A stretch of 64,000 nt of DNA from Lingula anatina (GCF_001039355.2 NW_019775647.1:800286-864285); one strand, 5' to 3'. Shown: positions 12,415 through 23,360, counted from the first letter of the stretch. Numbers and translations: made by a program. Notes: a model not told the origin generated them from the sequence alone.

Positions 12415-12616
12415 GTTCGCGGCAAACCTGTAGAACAAACTATAGCAAATGTTTAACAAAAAGCACAAGTGTAAAGAAACGAGGGAAAAAGTTTCGCACA
12501 ATATACTTACGTGTCAAGTCGATCTTCGGTCGTGACCTATTGCAGAAAGCATCAACATTAAGAATGAATAAGCTGAAAACAGCCACAAACGCAAGGAAAG
12601 CAACTCTTGTCTTCAT
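10036..12616 (-). CDS. Beta-microseminoprotein-like secreted protein, copy 2 (eight cysteines)
   Basis: Three exons: 12511-12616, 10989-11106 and 10036-10189, with the same intron phases (1, then 2) as copy 1, giving 125 residues. Signal peptide residues 1-23. Cysteines at 25, 43, 61, 64, 66, 73, 74 and 96. The core DCMRCEC..SCC and the following (E/Q)GLKAG segment align directly with copy 1. The eighth and tenth cysteines of the family pattern are absent: copy 1 PPKCK is PPGLK here, and the final cysteine is missing from a longer acidic, serine- and proline-bearing tail. Splice sites are sound and no stop interrupts the frame, so it looks functional rather than a pseudogene. A TATA-like box is at 12742-12749, about 130 bp upstream of the ATG. 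Function unknown. Confidence 0.8.
10323..10363. repeat. (GA)n microsatellite
   Basis: Uninterrupted GA dinucleotide run in intron 2 of microseminoprotein copy 2. Confidence 0.95.
10789..10816. repeat. Poly-T tract
   Basis: About 28 T in a row on the plus strand, in intron 2 of microseminoprotein copy 2. A second long T tract lies at about 12380-12411 in intron 1 of the same gene. Confidence 0.9.
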
Positions 12617-12741
12617 TTTGTGCTAATGTAAAAGTTACGGGATCTGTCGCTTCTTCCGAAGTTTTTCTATGCCGGGAAAATCTGGACGGTTCTTGCTTCC
12701 GAATCGGTAGAGGTCTGTTTATGGTTGATGCCGTAACTTGG

Positions 12742-12749
12742 CTTATATG
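12742..12749 (-). promoter_or_regulatory. TATA-like box of microseminoprotein copy 2
   Basis: The minus strand reads GCATATAAGC. The start codon at 12616 is about 130 bp downstream, with no obvious leader intron, so the expected leader is about 100 nt. Confidence 0.5.
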
Positions 12750-15700
12750 CTTATTTTAAACTCTTGACCACGTGAATTAGCAGGCACTCCGTTAGCGTCA
12801 GCCTTTTTTTATCTGGTTGATATTTTTAAGTTGGCCTTACTGCACTGATGTATTTTGTGCGTGCTTGATCAAAATTACCCACTCTGTAAGGAGAATTACT
12901 CAAGATGATATTTGATGAATGCTCCCTTTGAAGAAGTGCGCGAGTGTCCGCCAAATCACCTCTCTGACGGGAAACGGCTCAGAAAGCGTACATAAATACT
13001 CTCGCGCACGTGCACAAATCCACTTCCTCTTCGCCCTTGATGAATGTTAGGATTGCTGAAAATGTCTGGAATGGGAAAGAAATTTAAGCGAATTATTTGC
13101 TCGTTCCAACCGCACAGAAACGTGAGCGATGTTTCAAGTATCTCACAAAGCAGGGTATCACTAATAGAATTCTCAATGTCAAAATGCCACAGCGCTTTAA
13201 GCACTTTTATACACCTTTTCGGAGGATAAGGTGAGAGTATATTTAGAACTGTGACGTCGCGGGTATCACGCTCCCGCTGACAGGCTGATGAAACATGCGA
13301 ATTAATTACTGATGACTATAAATAGGTTGATTACTGGGGGGTTTCCTGCTTACGATTTTTGGCAGATTTCTTTAACGAAATAATATATTAATGAAACTAA
13401 ATAAATCATGAATTAAAGGAAAACAGGTGCAACGGTTAAAAAGATTTTTTGCACTAGGGGTGTACCTACACTGCAACATGCCAAAGAATTGGTGGTGGTG
13501 GAGGGGGGGGGGTCGGCAGAAAAACAAACATCTCCTGATAAAAAAAAATTGCTGCTATCTTGCGAATAAAAAAATGCTTCCATGCGGACCAAAGTTAGGT
13601 AAACGAGAGAGAGAGAGAGAGCGAGAGAGAACATGAAAAAAGAAACGAACCGAAATTACAAGATGACATTCGCAGTAAGTCAGTGCACCGGTACTTGGTT
13701 AACGTATAATTTATATCGTCAAGGTGTCTGGTGCCTCTCGGCACGTAAACAAATTATTTATACTGGACACATGGTACATACGCCTCTTTACCGGCATCAT
13801 CAACTATATTTTGGCTGTTGCAGCCGCTTGTTTATTCATTTTCATACTTTATTTGTTATTCCTAGCATTCTGCATGATTTTCCATGGTACCAATTTGAAA
13901 CTGGTTGTCATTGAATTTTCTACATCTCCCAAAGTTCCAGAGCCAATTCCTGTTTCTATAGTATCCAGCCTCGATTTGAGCAAGACAAGATGAAAACTGG
14001 ATCATTTTCCGAAAAATGCAAAGTACAGTCAATATTGTGGTTCTGTTAGCTTTTTAAGTTTAAGTAGATGGATTAAGCGTACCTTAACAGAAGTTTGTAA
14101 ACAACTTGGCGGCTTTACCTTTTCTTAGTGTGTTGCATAATTAGGTTATGCAATGCTTAAAACGTAAACATTTTGTTCACCAGAAATATATCCTGTTTAC
14201 TGATATCATCGTGACTTCCGCTGAAGTATTTCCCATGCGCAGCCATGATGATTTGATTGATATGGCATTCTCCTTGGCACCCATGCTAGACAAAACGGAT
14301 CCAGTCGAGTCGAGATAGCGTAACCTGGGGCACGCCAACGACACGCGCGTTGAAATTCATGTGGTAATAGGAACAAACCGCAATCATTTTTCTGATTCTT
14401 CAGATTGCTCTCGACCACGCCATCGAATCGTGAATGGCGCCCTACACAAACATATAGTGCAGTGTAGTCGCACAACGGACACAAGGCCCGTTTTTTTTTC
14501 TAGGTGATACCGAATAATTTAATTCCTCAGAATTCGGATAGTTCAGGTCCTCAGCAGTTTTTGGACACTCGAATATTAATTTTACAACGGGAATGTATCT
14601 AGCTTGCTGCAAAGTTCTGGTTTTTTATTCAAATTCATGGTATATGAAATCCATTTGCCTGTAAGAAACAGGAGACCACAGAGATTTGGTATGTATAAAA
14701 TGTTGTCGAGAATTTAAAAAAATGTTGAAAGGTTTCAGTGTTCTTAACAATTTGCTAGTGCTTATACATATCGATCACCACTTAATCGAGTAGTAAACGC
14801 AGGGGTACAATTCTAATGCACGTCTGTAAGCACCCTAATTCTTTATTATTCAATTCTTTATTTGTCATTTTTAATTATTAAGCTTTGGCACAGTGATTGG
14901 TTTTTTACGTTTGTATTAAAATCCATTTACAATCCAATTTAGGAGATGTATTAATTTTTTCAAAAGATCTAACAAGTCTCGGGATAAGAGCCTTCAAGTG
15001 CAAAAAAATAGAAACAAGCTAGTTCAAACCTCCACTGTAATTTAATGTACCTGTAACTACTGTAAATATATATTGCTTTGTACTAAATAACTTCTTACAC
15101 CTACATAAAGTAGACCACTTGTATCGGTTAAACGTGATATTTGAAAAACACAAGTACCAAGTACTCAAGAGTCTTAAACAATTGGGGGAGTACGTTTAAA
15201 CATGAACTTTAAATATTAATTACGTGTCTGATAAAATTCAGTTTTCACTCATCCCAACGCCACCACGACATGCTTCAGTGTCATTAACAACCTACCTGAT
15301 GTATTTGTGGCTAGAAATGTCCCTCCTGCTATAAACGTCACATTTCGAGGGCGCAGGTAGGTGGTTTAAATTTGCCTTATAATAAATCTTCGCCTACGCT
15401 TAATCTGGAAAGCTCATTTAATTTGTTTACGTGAAAATTGTCTCCTACAGGTAACTGTCACTTTTTGAACTGTCACTTTGTTATGTTTTCCTTACCTTGG
15501 ATTGGTATGTTAAAGGGAATTCAATCTCGAAGCTTTTAAACTCTTTTTTTCTGTTGTGGAAGAATTCAGTTTAGTAGAAATCCCCACATTGTTAAGCTCT
15601 GTTCTACAAATGTGGTGTTTCTACCTTAAAACAAGCCCAAAATTTCCTGTCTTTCTGTCACCCTGTCTTTCACTCTGTTTTTTTTTAGAAAGAAATCTTT

Positions 15701-15965
15701 CTTTCAGTCTGCCAGAAGTCATCTGTCACAGCTATCGCAATGATACAACCAACGATATTAAACTTCGACATTTCTTATATATTTAATAATTTATATATGA
15801 CAGCGCTGGTACGTGTATGTTCAGTCAGTTATCTTGTGTGTCTAGGGATTATGCCTTTGAAATCAGCCTGTAAACGACTCAAGTAGTGAAAGTTTCATGA
15901 CTTATTCTTTACAAGTGAATATTTCTGTTATACATGTAGGCCTACATGTAGCTGTACAGCAACTT

Positions 15966-16013
<48 letters not shown>

Positions 16014-17641
16014 TGAGAATGCATAATGGTTCATTTTGCCTCCTGATTACCACGTCTAAAAATAACTTGATCATTTTCATTATCATTTAAAGATGTTTTT
16101 GCACCAAATACAATAACCTTGGTTGATTACATTTAAGATTAGATCACTACGGGGGCGAGTGTAGTTCCGTAATTAACCAGATTACACCATTTACATTCCT
16201 CCTACAATCATTATCATAATCACCGGTAAATAACTTTTATTGCAGCATCATTTTTATAAATTGCTTTGCTTTCCACGATGATGTGCCTTTAGTGATGCTT
16301 AAGATTCTAATCATCTCAGTGCTCGTATAAAAAATAAAAAATATCATTACGAGTGCGCGTAGCCTGACATGTTCATTTTTCTCTCAATTTTCTCAAAATT
16401 AATTTTTTTTCCGTAAACCTCACCAAGTATTCCTGTTTTTGGCATAGGCTCTAGACATAGTTGTCTTAGTTTATTTTTACTTAACATTAGCATTTCTATT
16501 TATATTGCATGTGTCGCCGTAGAGATAATTTATGTGACTCGATCACGGTTGGATGTGAGTACCCCCTAAGTGAGTATGTGTGCACGTGTGTGTGTGTGTG
16601 TGTGTGTGCGCGCGCTGATACATATATGACTCTACCTTGGTTTTCTTGGGAGTTTCTGACTATGTCATGACAAGAGAATGAGTTTTGTATCCCCTGCGGT
16701 GTAGACAAGCAATAGATTCAAGCTTGCCAACCGAGGCCACTATTACCACGGATCCGATTATATTTGGACCTTAAGGTTACGCCTAAGAAATTCATTTGAA
16801 AGGTGTGTGGTTTGGATTTGGGTTTTTGTCGTTATTGTAGTGTATTTGAAACGCAATGAAAACTTTTTTCATGGAGGGATAGCTGTTATCATTGGATGGA
16901 TGCATTTCTATTAATATTCATCCAATCGACTTGAAAGAAAAAAGAAAGAAATAATCAATACAATAAAAAAAGAAGAAGAGAGAAGAGAAATAAAATATTC
17001 CTTAACAAGTTTTGATAATTTTATTATATTGACTTTTTTGCCAAAACAACAAATTTTATTAGTATTTGGATAAAAATTATCTTTCTCGTACAAATGTAAC
17101 TAGAAGCATTGTGCTTCACGAGACACGTATACACCTGAGCGTTATTAAGCTAGACACTTTGACGATTTAGCAAATTAATCGTGTTGATCTGATATAAAAA
17201 ATATAAATACATGACATTGAAAACGTATCTGTTAAGATCAACTAAAATAGATAAAATGTACCCGAGCTTTCGGCTTGTGTCTCTTCTTCGGGGTCTAAAT
17301 TTTCAGTCCTTGAAGAAGACGTTTTTCAGTCCTTGAAGAAGACACTTTTATCTATCTAAATAATTTAATTTATGTAACGTAAATTATTAAAACTACTATT
17401 AATCTTTATACAGTATATGTCACCCTAAGACTTAAGTAACAGCTCTCTGTCCCTTAACCCAGGGAGTAATATATCCTTTGCCACTGGCGGTTCCAGATTT
17501 GAGGTCAGTGCCCTTTGTGTTTGACGCCGTTATCGCCATCTGTACAAAGCCGAAACTGCCTACAGTTGCTTCTCCAGATCAAACGGTAGCCATTTGTAAA
17601 CCATGGCTATCTGCTGAGGTAGAGTGCCTGGAACCTGTTGT
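12750..17641. other. Intergenic stretch with microsatellites
   Basis: No gene supported. It holds GA repeats at about 13604-13629, (GA)n at 15969-16011, (GT)n at 16586-16609, and a short direct repeat of TTTCAGTCCTTGAAGAAGAC (about 17301-17344) next to a pyrimidine-rich TTCGGCTTGTGTCTCTTCTTC stretch of transposon-like character. A frame at about 13703-13993 encodes one strong membrane segment but has no homology I recognise and no ATG at its start. The minus-strand 3' untranslated region of the EGF/Pro-rich gene begins at the right edge. Confidence 0.5.
15969..16011. repeat. (GA)n microsatellite
   Basis: Uninterrupted GA dinucleotide run in an intergenic stretch. Confidence 0.95.
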
Positions 17642-18508
17642 CTAACTATGGCTGGAATGGCCTGTACCTCCGTGACCGGATTGTCCACTGTCTACCTGAC
17701 CCCCGCTCTTCCCGCCACTAGTTTTGGACACTGACATTATTCCAACTAAACCGGGGTAGGGTTTTTGGGGGTATGTGTTCGGGTAGGGCTGAGCATGCGG
17801 TTGATGATATGGTTGAGCATGTGGTTGATGATGTTTTTGAGGATGTGGTTGATGATGAGGTTGAGCATACTGTTGCGGATAAGAGTGAGGATTATGCGCA
17901 GGTGCCTTAATGGCAGGCTGATGGTTGTATCCGTGGTTTGACACCGTTCTGTACGGGTTATACTGTGGTTTCTGTGCTGGAGGCGGGCTGTATTGTACGG
18001 GAATGTACACTGGTTTTTCAACCGGAACGTGGACGACCTGCGGTGGTTGTGGAACAGGAACGTAGTGTGTTTTTGGCGGCGGTGGTGGCGGCGGTTGTGG
18101 CGGCGGTTGTGGTGGCGGATGCGGAGGGTGATAGTGCGGTTTCGTTTCTTCTTTGGAACCTTATGAATAGAGGAATAAATACACGTAAATAAATTAATTA
18201 TTAAACAGATAGGAAGAAGAAGGTAGTGTCAGTCTAACAGCATCACACTAATAAAAGAAGGAAATAGAGCGCGCGCGCGCGCGTATGTGTGTGTGTGTGC
18301 GCGCTCCTGCAGCGGGGAAAACCAATAAGAGTTTTGCCAATTTACTCCCCATAATTTCCATAGAAGATATATCCTTAAACTGAAGCAAGATTACATGAAT
18401 CCCTCCCTTTTACAAAAACAGGTACATGCAAATGATAAATATTCAGATTTGATGTTTACATTGTGCGTCAAGAGAGAGAGAGAGAGAGAGTCGATAGAGA
18501 GCGTGTGT

Positions 18509-18550
<42 letters not shown>

Positions 18551-19588
18551 TGCGTCAAGAGAGAGAGAGAGAGAGAGAGTCGATAGAGAGTGTGTCATCG
18601 AGAGAGGCACAGAGGGGGTATTTACCTTGATCCATTAACCCCTTTAGTGCAAGCACATTTAAGAAAGCCTCTGCCACAGCGTTGTTGTTGTTGATGACTT
18701 TAGTTTCTGTTTTTGGTGCTGGGTGTCCTTCATTGGTAATAAAGATTTTCATTTAATAAATCAATTAATATTTTCACTGCATAGCAAAATGATGATGCTA
18801 AATAATCCTTTGCTGAATTCTCAATTTTAACCAAACGCTTTCATAAAGATAAGTGGTTTCAAAACAGATGGAAATTGGATGAACGAATAATACAATACAA
18901 AATAGAATAGAATAGAATCGAACTTCTCACTTACCCGTATATACAGTTTTGATGGGCACTATCGGTTGGGGAGGGGGTTGGTGCACTATAGGGGGTGGGG
19001 GTGGCGGTGGTGGAAGTGGGGGTGGTGGTTTTGGTATTGGAGGGGGGTGAAGAATCCGCTTCGGATCTTTGTCCGCTATGAATGTAGAAAACATTGTATA
19101 TCAGTATTTGTATTGTATTGTATTCCATATTATATTGTTTCATGTTGCGTTCTTTGTATATGCATTCTATATTACATCGCAAATCACTACTCCTCTTCAT
19201 CAACATGCAAAAAAGTAGAAATATACATACACGAATTCACAATTTTTTATATTGAAACGCTGAAAAAGCTGACATTAAGACCAAACTTCCCTTCAAAAAC
19301 AGAAGAATGTACTTGCATCATCAGACTACAATGGAAAAAGTTTTCTTTGCCATAAAATCAACTAATAAACACAGTTCTAATAGAGACCTTTCTTGTTTGC
19401 CGACAGCTGTACATTTTTATGGCAATATCATTGCAAAATCTAGTTCACCTTTTTGGCACTGGCTGTTGGTGCATAACCACTTGTAGTTCCGTTTCCTGCT
19501 ACTGCATATGCTACTAGCCGCCCACCTGAATATGAGGGCTAAAGTGTCCGTTACCTTATAATTAAAAAAATAGTCATGATAATAAAAA

Positions 19589-19619
<31 letters not shown>

Positions 19620-21336
19620 GAATTTAGAAGATTCCATATTCATATCTGTATCTTCTCTAAACAAAATACAAAGTACAACGGGATGAACGTATTAGTAAAG
19701 CAGTGAATATGAATGTATATAAACACTGATGAAATTGTGTAAAGCAATCAATAGACTAATTGGTATTTATGTAGACAACGTATAAATATTATCAACGGAG
19801 TATAGGTAGCCTAGTTTGGGGAAACAAGAGGGTAAATTAACGGAGAGACTTATGGGTAATGCATGTTGATACCTTAATTCCGATTCGTGTAAGGATGGAA
19901 GAATAAATGAACGACAAAAAAATTTAGGGGGGGGGTAAAATTTTATCAGGGTACACAAGGTTTCATGGTAAAAGGTCCACCATTTCAGAAAAAGAGCACC
20001 CCTTTGAAATTGCTGGCTACGGGCCTGATATTTCACTAGATATTCACAGGTATGTCTCTGGTAAAGTAACGATATTCTCTGCACTGTGCAGGGGCGGATT
20101 GAGGCCGTCTTCTGGGTCTTCCGGAAGACGGTCAGATTTCAAAGTTTACATTGACGTGTATAATTTTTCTAACTTTTTGTCTGTCGGAAGATGGTCAAAA
20201 ATAGATAAAAGATCAACAAAGATAATTGGAAAGACTGTCAGAAATTATCTCTGGATCCGCTCCTGCTGTGTCCATTTCCTAAAGCCCCATTTACACTAGA
20301 CGGCGTCCTCTCTGCGTCCTGTAGTACGACATGAAAAACTTTGTGCGACAACTGGTCGATCACTGAGCATTCATTCTGCAATAAAGCAAAGCTTGTGCCT
20401 CCTTTCTACGACCACAGCGATGCCAGTTGCATGGTCGCAGAAAGGACGCAGAAAGGACGCCGTCTAGTGTACATGGGGGGGGGGGGGGGTTTAGAAAACC
20501 GACGTAATCACTTACCCCTGCTGAACCAGTATCTAAGCTGATGGTTGGTAAGCATAGGGCGTCACGGGAATAACAATCTTCTGCAGTGGTGCAGGCAGTG
20601 CCGGTGACTGAGAGAAGTGGATGATTTCATACAATAATAATCACAATCACAGTTTAGTAAATAAATAAATAAAGTAATTAATTAATTAATTAATTAATTA
20701 ATCAGATAATACTCATTCAAACACGTAGGCAAGCAGGCACAATTCATTCAGTTGAATTAACTAACTAACTACAATTGTATAAGTACCTACCGAACAACCT
20801 ATTACAAATTAACTTAATAATGCCGTCGCAATGAGCGCATTCCCAGAGATTTAGATCGATCCAACTAGATCGACCTAACTCCCTGGAGGTTCACGCTAAA
20901 TTGCTGTCAGCGGGCCGCGGACCGAAGTTAATTACCCCCTTACAGCTTTTAGTAGGCGGGACAGACATTTAAGCCGGCTAAGCTGACAGTAATCTAGTGA
21001 AACTCCCCACGGGGATAGATCGATCTAAAATCTCTGTGGGAATGGGGTCAATGACACCATGCCCCTGTTGGATACTAACTTTGGGAGCAAGACTTGTTCG
21101 CCTCGTTCACACCATTGATGGCTGCAGTGAAGCCTTGCTGGCATACGCAAAATACCAGAGGACTGCCCCGAACTTCTTCCTTGTGATGGTAGGCAGCGGC
21201 GGCTGTAATAAATATATAAAGACGAATTTATCCAATTAATTTATCTGATTAAAAGTTTTAAGAAAATCTATTTGAGAAACGGAGATGGATAAGATACCAA
21301 TTGTTTACGCGCACGCGGGTGTGTGTGTATGTGTAA

Positions 21337-21370
<34 letters not shown>

Positions 21371-22013
21371 ACGCGCTGTTAGTGCAATAGTTTCCAAGTT
21401 ATACATTCTCTTCCCTCTCGCTCCTCTCGAGACGCTTTTTGCACTCTCCCTCTCTATCTCAACCGCCTTAATTGGAGATACATACTGTACATGTATTACA
21501 ACTGTGTCTAATCCCTGTAAAGTAAGGCAACTTAATGCTACAAGTTTCTAACGAAATTCGAATAACATCCAGATGCCAACAAAAAACACAAATCAGTCAT
21601 TATCAGGCCTACCCAACTACCAGACTCGGCACCTAAGGATCCTGAATTAACCGGTATATCGGACCACGCTACCCGTTTTCAAGGTGTGTGTCAGATCGCA
21701 TTTCGGAGTATCATACCCCAGAATAAATTTTGTAGCACGACTGCAGGCTCATCCACGCTCNAGCAAGACTTGTTCGCCTCGTTCACTCCATTGATGGCTG
21801 CAGTGAAGCCTTGCTGGCATACGCAAAATACCAGAGGACTGCCCCGAACTTCTTCCTTGTGATGGTAGGCAGCGGCGGCTGTAATAAATATATAAAGACG
21901 AATTTATCCAATTAATTTATCTGATTAAAAGTTTTAAGAAAATCTATTTGAGAAACGGAGATGGATAAGATACCAATTGTTTACGCGCACGCGGGTGTGT
22001 GTGTATGTGTAAA

Positions 22014-22050
<37 letters not shown>

Positions 22051-23008
22051 ACGCGCTGTTAGTGCAATAGTTTCCAAGTTATACATTCTCTTCCCTCTCG
22101 TTCCTCTCGAGACGCTTTTTGCATTCTCCCTCTCTATCTCAACCGCCTTAATTGAAGATACATACATGTATCAGGCGATATTACAGCTGTGTCTAATCCC
22201 TGTAAAGTATGCAACTTAATGCTACAAGTTTCTAACGAAATTCGAATAACATCCAGATGCCAAAAAAAAAAAAACACAAACCAGTCATTATGTCAACCGA
22301 TAAACAGCTTTAAAACTGCGCCTTCTTCAATTTTCTGGTCTTCATGTACACGTACTTAACCTTTTCTATAGTTCATAATAAAACCAAAAATGAGAGACAT
22401 AGAAAGAAATTATGACAAAAATGTCTGTGGTGTTGCCCTAAGTTATACTATCCGAAACAATATAGTGATTTTTGTCGGGCTTAGTGGCAATAATTTGAAT
22501 CGAAGAGATAAAAAGACAGACCCTTCTTGTTCAAATTCCTCCTCTTCAAGCCCGAGAAATTCGGCAGCGGTATTTCCTCGCAGACGGCGCCCACTCCGCA
22601 ACTGGAGCCGGCCTCTGTGACGGGGCAAGTTTCAAACACTGTAAAGACGGATCAAGATTGGATAAAACTCGTTTCCTATCTGGACGATCTGTAGAATTTT
22701 CAACCCTAAGTTGTCAATATCCTTGGGGATTCAGATACACAGTGTTCAAACTGATTTATATCTTCTTTTTGTGCGTGGTGTTGCCTCATCCTCATTGAAA
22801 ATACAACGTATAACCATGGCCATTTCTGAAGAAAACCATCACCCAAAATACTGTAGGACCTTAAAACATTGAACAAAAGATCTTACATGCTAATTATGTA
22901 ATAAAAGACTTCTAAGTGCAGTAAGTTCTTACGTTCGTCGTTTGGTATGACGGCCAGGGTGACATAAAAGGAGAGGAAAACGATTGCAAGCGTCCCAACT
23001 GTCTTCAT
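17642..23008 (-). CDS. Secreted EGF-like, proline/histidine-rich protein
   Basis: Six coding exons, every intron phase 1: 22933-23008, 22522-22638, 21080-21202, 18935-19075, 18626-18727, 17642-18159; 358 residues. Residues 1-19 are a signal peptide. One EGF-like domain spans exons 2 and 3 (C30, C39, C45, C83, C85, C103; the FCVCQQGF..NG..C half is typical), with an unusually long third loop (37 residues). Exon 4 is a proline-rich segment (residues 107-152), exon 5 a short Asn- and Leu-containing linker. Exon 6 has proline runs, a KPVYIPVQY segment, a histidine-rich tandem repeat (HHQPHAQPY units) and a Gly/Ser/His tail. The layout suggests an extracellular matrix, shell, byssus-like or adhesive protein; this is inference from composition. 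Weak points: the exon 2 donor is G|GTCTGT, and exon 3 is present twice in the assembly (see 21762-21878). Confidence 0.65.
18470..18602. repeat. Compound GA microsatellite
   Basis: Four GA runs separated by short GTCGATAGAGAG/GTGCGTCAA spacers, in intron 5 of the EGF/Pro-rich gene, ending about 20 bp from the exon 5 donor. Confidence 0.9.
19590..19620. repeat. (TTA)n microsatellite
   Basis: About ten ATT/TTA units in intron 3 of the EGF/Pro-rich gene. Confidence 0.9.
19926..20027. mobile_element. Truncated copy of the CAGGCCCGTAGCCAG MITE
   Basis: The right part matches the element at 4585-4754, including GGTCCAC..TTTCAGAAAAAGA..CCCCTTTGAAATTGCTGGCTACGGGCCTG in segments. The left inverted repeat is missing and the left boundary is approximate. 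Confidence 0.7.
20089..20265. mobile_element. hAT-like MITE with CAGGGGCGGAT ends
   Basis: Left end CAGGGGCGGATTGAG, right end CTGGATCCGCTCCTG: inverted repeats with two mismatches. CTGTG flanks both sides (20084-20088, 20266-20270), a 5-bp target-site duplication. Internal sequence contains two related GTCTTC/GAAGAC palindromic segments. A right-end fragment (TCTCTGGATCCGCACCTG) lies at about 40995-41025 in DUS3L intron 4, and a TCCTGGATCCGCCCCTG end lies near 24080-24096. Confidence 0.75.
20516..20607 (-). other. Orphan EGF-half-like exon candidate
   Basis: On the minus strand this 92-nt segment has an acceptor (CTCTCAG) and a donor (GGG|GTAAGT). In the phase set by its neighbours it reads TGTACTTAEDCYSRDALC followed by LPTISLDTGSAG. 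Three cysteines at C-x5-C-x6-C resemble the first half of an EGF domain, like exon 2 of the surrounding gene. Its length is not a multiple of three, so including it would break the frame of exon 4. It may be an alternative exon, an unfinished model or a relic. Confidence 0.3.
20835..21048. mobile_element. MITE family A, copy 1
   Basis: Inverted ends (ATTCCCAGAGATTTAGATCGATC on the left, GATCGATCTAAAATCTCTGTGGGAAT on the right) flanked by the direct repeat CAATGA (20829-20834 and 21049-21054). 214 bp, no coding capacity. Same family as 26541-26753 and 32257-32479. Confidence 0.85.
21086..21603. repeat. Direct duplication, copy A (with EGF exon 3)
   Basis: Near-identical to 21762-22290, including the exon, the (GT)n microsatellite and about 300 bp beyond, with a few substitutions and small indels. 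The two copies are separated by 157 bp of other sequence and a single N at 21761. Confidence 0.9.
21317..21370. repeat. (GT)n microsatellite
   Basis: GT run with one AAAT interruption; a length-variant copy is at about 21994-22050 within the duplicated segment. Confidence 0.9.
21762..21878 (-). pseudogene. Second, truncated copy of EGF exon 3 next to an N
   Basis: Same coding sequence as exon 3 at 21080-21202, but it stops at the single N at 21761, before the last codons and the donor site. The copy is therefore not spliceable as assembled. Most likely an allelic or contig-end duplicate, not a real second exon. Confidence 0.7.
21762..22290. repeat. Direct duplication, copy B
   Basis: Begins immediately after the N at 21761 and matches 21086-21603. 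Differences include C/T changes, microsatellite length and an A-run expansion, as expected of two alleles. Confidence 0.9.
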
Positions 23009-23339
23009 CTTCGTTTTTATTGATGTCCAAGAGAAAATCAGATTATCTGAATCTGAAAAACGACAAGTGTGCTGAGAGAGAGAGAGAGAGTGCGCTTCAA
23101 TTCATGAACAAAGAGACATTTTCCTGCTCAATACAAGTCCCAAAACTGTTGACAAATTAAAAAGTAATTTTCAAATACAGTATAACTCTACCCTTCCGGA
23201 ATGTAACTGAAAACATCAAATGAACACAATGAAAACCAAAAATTAATTCATAATTTAGATTTAAAGCACTTTTTTATGCCATGCTTACAAGCGTCGTAGT
23301 AATTCAAAGAAAAAAAGCTCAAAATGGCATTCATCTTAC

Positions 23340-23360
23340 CATCGCCATGGCCTGCAAGCA
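23340..23360 (-). other. Probable non-coding leader exon of the EGF/Pro-rich gene
   Basis: A donor (GCGATG|GTAAGA at 23340/23339) lies just downstream of a TATA box. An acceptor (TTTTTCAG) at 23053 opens the remaining leader, 23009-23052. If joined, the leader holds a seven-codon upstream ORF (ATG at 23348, ending TGA in the second leader part). The 5' boundary is only estimated from TATA spacing. Confidence 0.45.

Noticed and set aside
14206-14484. 92-codon minus-strand frame with slightly higher GC
   Set aside because: No domain signature, and the opposite strand is nearly as open; could be an old transposon fragment but no motif supports that.
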